DNA of 22,595 bases, taken from positions 1 through 22,595 of the forward strand of contig JBGOUV010000057.1 in NCBI GenBank assembly GCA_041477815.1. The letters are read 5' to 3'. The position numbers and the translations under genes were made by a program. Position 1 is the first letter of the stretch. Each line of letters begins with the position of its first letter. The notes beneath the pieces were generated by a model that was not told where the DNA came from, ran no database searches, and saw nothing but the letters and a program-made list of their open reading frames with translations. Source of the stretch: JBGOUV01 sp041477815 (lineage in GTDB: Bacteria > Acidobacteriota > Terriglobia > Bryobacterales > JACQDG01). Below, one piece after another: positions 21,136 to 22,595 of the stretch.

Positions 21136-21912
21136 TCAGCGGGCCAGTTCGCGCTCTACGGCCGACTTCGCCCGCCCTCGCGAGCCGGGGTCGTTGATCG
21201 ACCAATCGTAATCGTAGTATTTGATTTTGGGTTGTTTCAGGGCGTCGATGGCGCGGCGCTGTTCTTCGGAGGCGTAGCGGCGGATGTAGTCCAAAATGCT
21301 GCTGCCGAAATCGTCCTTGTACCACTTGAAGATTTCGCTGAGGGTCACCTCGCCGGCGGCCGCATCGATCGTCACGCTGCGGCGCTGCTGGACGAACCGC
21401 CGCGCCTGCCGGTCGAGCAGCACTTCCAGATTCTCGCCAGTAAACGCCTCGCGGGCGAGCATGGGGCAGCTCAGCGAGGCGCAGACAATAGCGAAGTGAA
21501 TCCGCGGCTCGTGGTACTTCCCGCGGATAATGTCGTTTTCGAGGGCATACAGGCTCATCTTGACGCCGCCGGCGGTGTAGTCCTCGCGCCAGAAGAAGCG
21601 CTTCAGTGGGGCGAGGTCCAGCACGCTTCGGGTGGGCCAGTGATCCACCACGCCGCGCGTCACGAAGGCGTTGTAGGCGTTGATCCAGTAGGCGAGCTCG
21701 TGGGCGCGCGAAGGGAACATCTCGGGCCGATTCCGAGGGCTTGCTTCGGCGAGCTGCCGCAGGTAGATGTCGAGATCTTTGGAGCCGGCCTGGATCGCGG
21801 CGTAATCCACTTCCCCGATCTCACTGACGTGGGCCTTCAGGACCCGGTCCCACGCCACGTGGTCGAACGCCGCAGCCCGGACCGAGCCCAAAACCGCCAT
21901 CGCCAGAACCAA
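21136..21912 (-). CDS. Secreted DUF547-family protein
   Basis: An exported DUF547-type protein. The family signature is clear in AYWINAYNAFVTRGVVDHWP and in the later ALENDIIRGKYHEPRIHFAI and CASLSCPMLAREAF, with Cys and His probably in a catalytic centre; DUF547 is related to transglutaminase-like cysteine-protease folds. The start is uncertain: a TTG at 21910-21912 or an ATG at 21898-21900 both yield a signal-like VLAMAVLGSVRAAA. I choose the TTG, but longer reading through the divergent acp start is not supported. Function of the family is unknown. Confidence 0.8.
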   Translation of the reverse strand: MVLAMAVLGSVRAAAFDHVAWDRVLKAHVSEIGEVDYAAIQAGSKDLDIYLRQLAEASPRNRPEMFPSRAHELAYWINAYNAFVTRGVVDHWPTRSVLDLAPLKRFFWREDYTAGGVKMSLYALENDIIRGKYHEPRIHFAIVCASLSCPMLAREAFTGENLEVLLDRQARRFVQQRRSVTIDAAAGEVTLSEIFKWYKDDFGSSILDYIRRYASEEQRRAIDALKQPKIKYYDYDWSINDPGSRGRAKSAVERELAR

Positions 21913-21946
21913 TGCCCGCGCGAGTGTTGTATGATGGCCCCAGGAT

Positions 21947-22198
21947 ATGGAACAGGATTTCGCACAGCGGGTTATTGCCACCATCGCCAAGACCCAACGT
22001 TTAGACGCTACGAAGATTACCATCGATTCATCGTTTGAAGAGCTGGGAATCGATTCGCTCGATGGGGTGAACATCCTGTTCGCCCTGGAAAACGACCTCG
22101 ATATCACGATTCCGGACGAGGCGGCCAAGGAGATCCGCAGCGTGCGTCAGGCGGTGGAGGGCGTCGAAAAGTTGCTGGCCGAGAAGGCCGCCGGCTGA
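21947..22198 (+). CDS. Acyl carrier protein
   Basis: An 83-residue acyl carrier protein, which holds growing acyl chains on a 4'-phosphopantetheine arm. The attachment serine is S37 in the GIDSLDGVNI motif (DSL). Helical and acidic with the expected helix II sequence. The ATG at 21947 has only a weak ribosome site (AGGAT close by). It precedes a FabF-type gene by 4 bp, so it is probably fatty-acid synthesis (AcpP-like) or a dedicated polyketide ACP. I do not assign acpP because the neighbours differ from the usual fabD-fabG-acpP order. Confidence 0.93.
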   Translation: MEQDFAQRVIATIAKTQRLDATKITIDSSFEELGIDSLDGVNILFALENDLDITIPDEAAKEIRSVRQAVEGVEKLLAEKAAG

Positions 22199-22202
22199 AA
22201 CC

Positions 22203-22595
22203 ATGCGCCGAGTGGTCGTCACCGGGCTGGGAGCCGTATCGGCCTCGGGCCCGGATGTCCAGGCCTTCTGGCAAAACCTCTGCGCCGGGCGTTCGGCGAT
22301 CGGTCCGCTCGAAGGCTTCGCTTCCGAAAACCTGATCATTAAGGTGGGCGCACAGGCTCGCGGCTATGACCCGGCGGCGCACTTCGATCCCAAGCGCCTG
22401 GACCTGCTTGACCGTTTCACCCAGTTTGCCCTGATCGCCGCCCGGGAGGCGATCCGCGACGCCGGCCTGGAGCTGGACGCCGGGCTGGCAGCCCGCACGG
22501 CGGTCCTTATGGGGGCTGGGATGGCCGGCAAGACGACCGAAGACGCATCCTACCAGCAACTCTACGCCTTCGGCCAGAAGCGCTTCAGCCCGTAC
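22203..22595 (+). CDS. Beta-ketoacyl-ACP synthase (FabF-like), 5' part
   Basis: The first 131 codons of a KAS I/II-type ketosynthase that runs off the window. MRRVVVTGLGAVSASGPDVQAFW is the N-terminal strand of the family, and LLDRFTQFALIAAREAIRDAG its characteristic helix. The Cys-His-His active site lies beyond the window, so activity cannot be judged. ATG at 22203 is 4 bp after the acp stop, with the ribosome site presumably inside the acp 3' end. FabF/FabB is the likely call; a polyketide-type KS is not excluded. Confidence 0.88.
   Translation, partial: MRRVVVTGLGAVSASGPDVQAFWQNLCAGRSAIGPLEGFASENLIIKVGAQARGYDPAAHFDPKRLDLLDRFTQFALIAAREAIRDAGLELDAGLAARTAVLMGAGMAGKTTEDASYQQLYAFGQKRFSPY

Overview
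The window is a GC-rich bacterial chromosomal segment. Long runs of compact same-strand genes, many small secreted proteins and the family content (FkbM methyltransferase, DUF547-type protein, CHAD/Ppx, several toxin-antitoxin pairs, IS remnants) suggest an Acidobacteria-like organism, perhaps Solibacter/Bryobacter. That placement is inference from protein style, not a database match.

Layout: (1) 1-2584, plus strand: IS-like direct repeats at the left edge, a secreted Asp-box protein and an FkbM-type methyltransferase. (2) 2611-5290, minus strand: glycine-zipper envelope protein, folK (probable CTG start), deoxynucleoside kinase, cold-shock protein and a small hypothetical protein. A divergent Spy/LTXXQ-type periplasmic protein lies at 5509-5943. 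(3) 5951-10623, minus strand: a tightly packed seven-gene operon with a good promoter. It encodes a cytosolic 120-aa protein, a secreted coiled-coil protein, two different proteins that share a cysteine-rich tail (one frameshifted), a four-helix membrane protein, a 45-aa single-pass membrane protein and a LecA/PA-IL-like lectin. An IS3-type orfA remnant lies just upstream.

(4) 11137-17043 is the most unusual region. Four thymidylate-kinase-like (TMK-like) paralogues form two overlapping pairs, placed on either side of a Ppx/GppA-HD phosphatase gene and two adjacent genes that each encode half of a CHAD (polyphosphate-binding) domain. In each pair one protein keeps the Walker A lysine and its partner has lost or replaced it. 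I infer a polyphosphate-linked nucleotide kinase/pseudokinase module. The link is contextual only.

(5) 17080-17765, plus strand: a vapBC-type pair whose operator palindrome contains the antitoxin ribosome site and start codon. (6) 17767-22128, minus strand: a two-cupin secreted protein, Nudix hydrolase, RelE-type toxin with a short antitoxin, threonine synthase, and a DUF547-like secreted protein. (7) 21947-22595, plus strand: acyl carrier protein and the start of a FabF-type ketosynthase that runs off the window. No rRNA, tRNA or CRISPR array was recognised.
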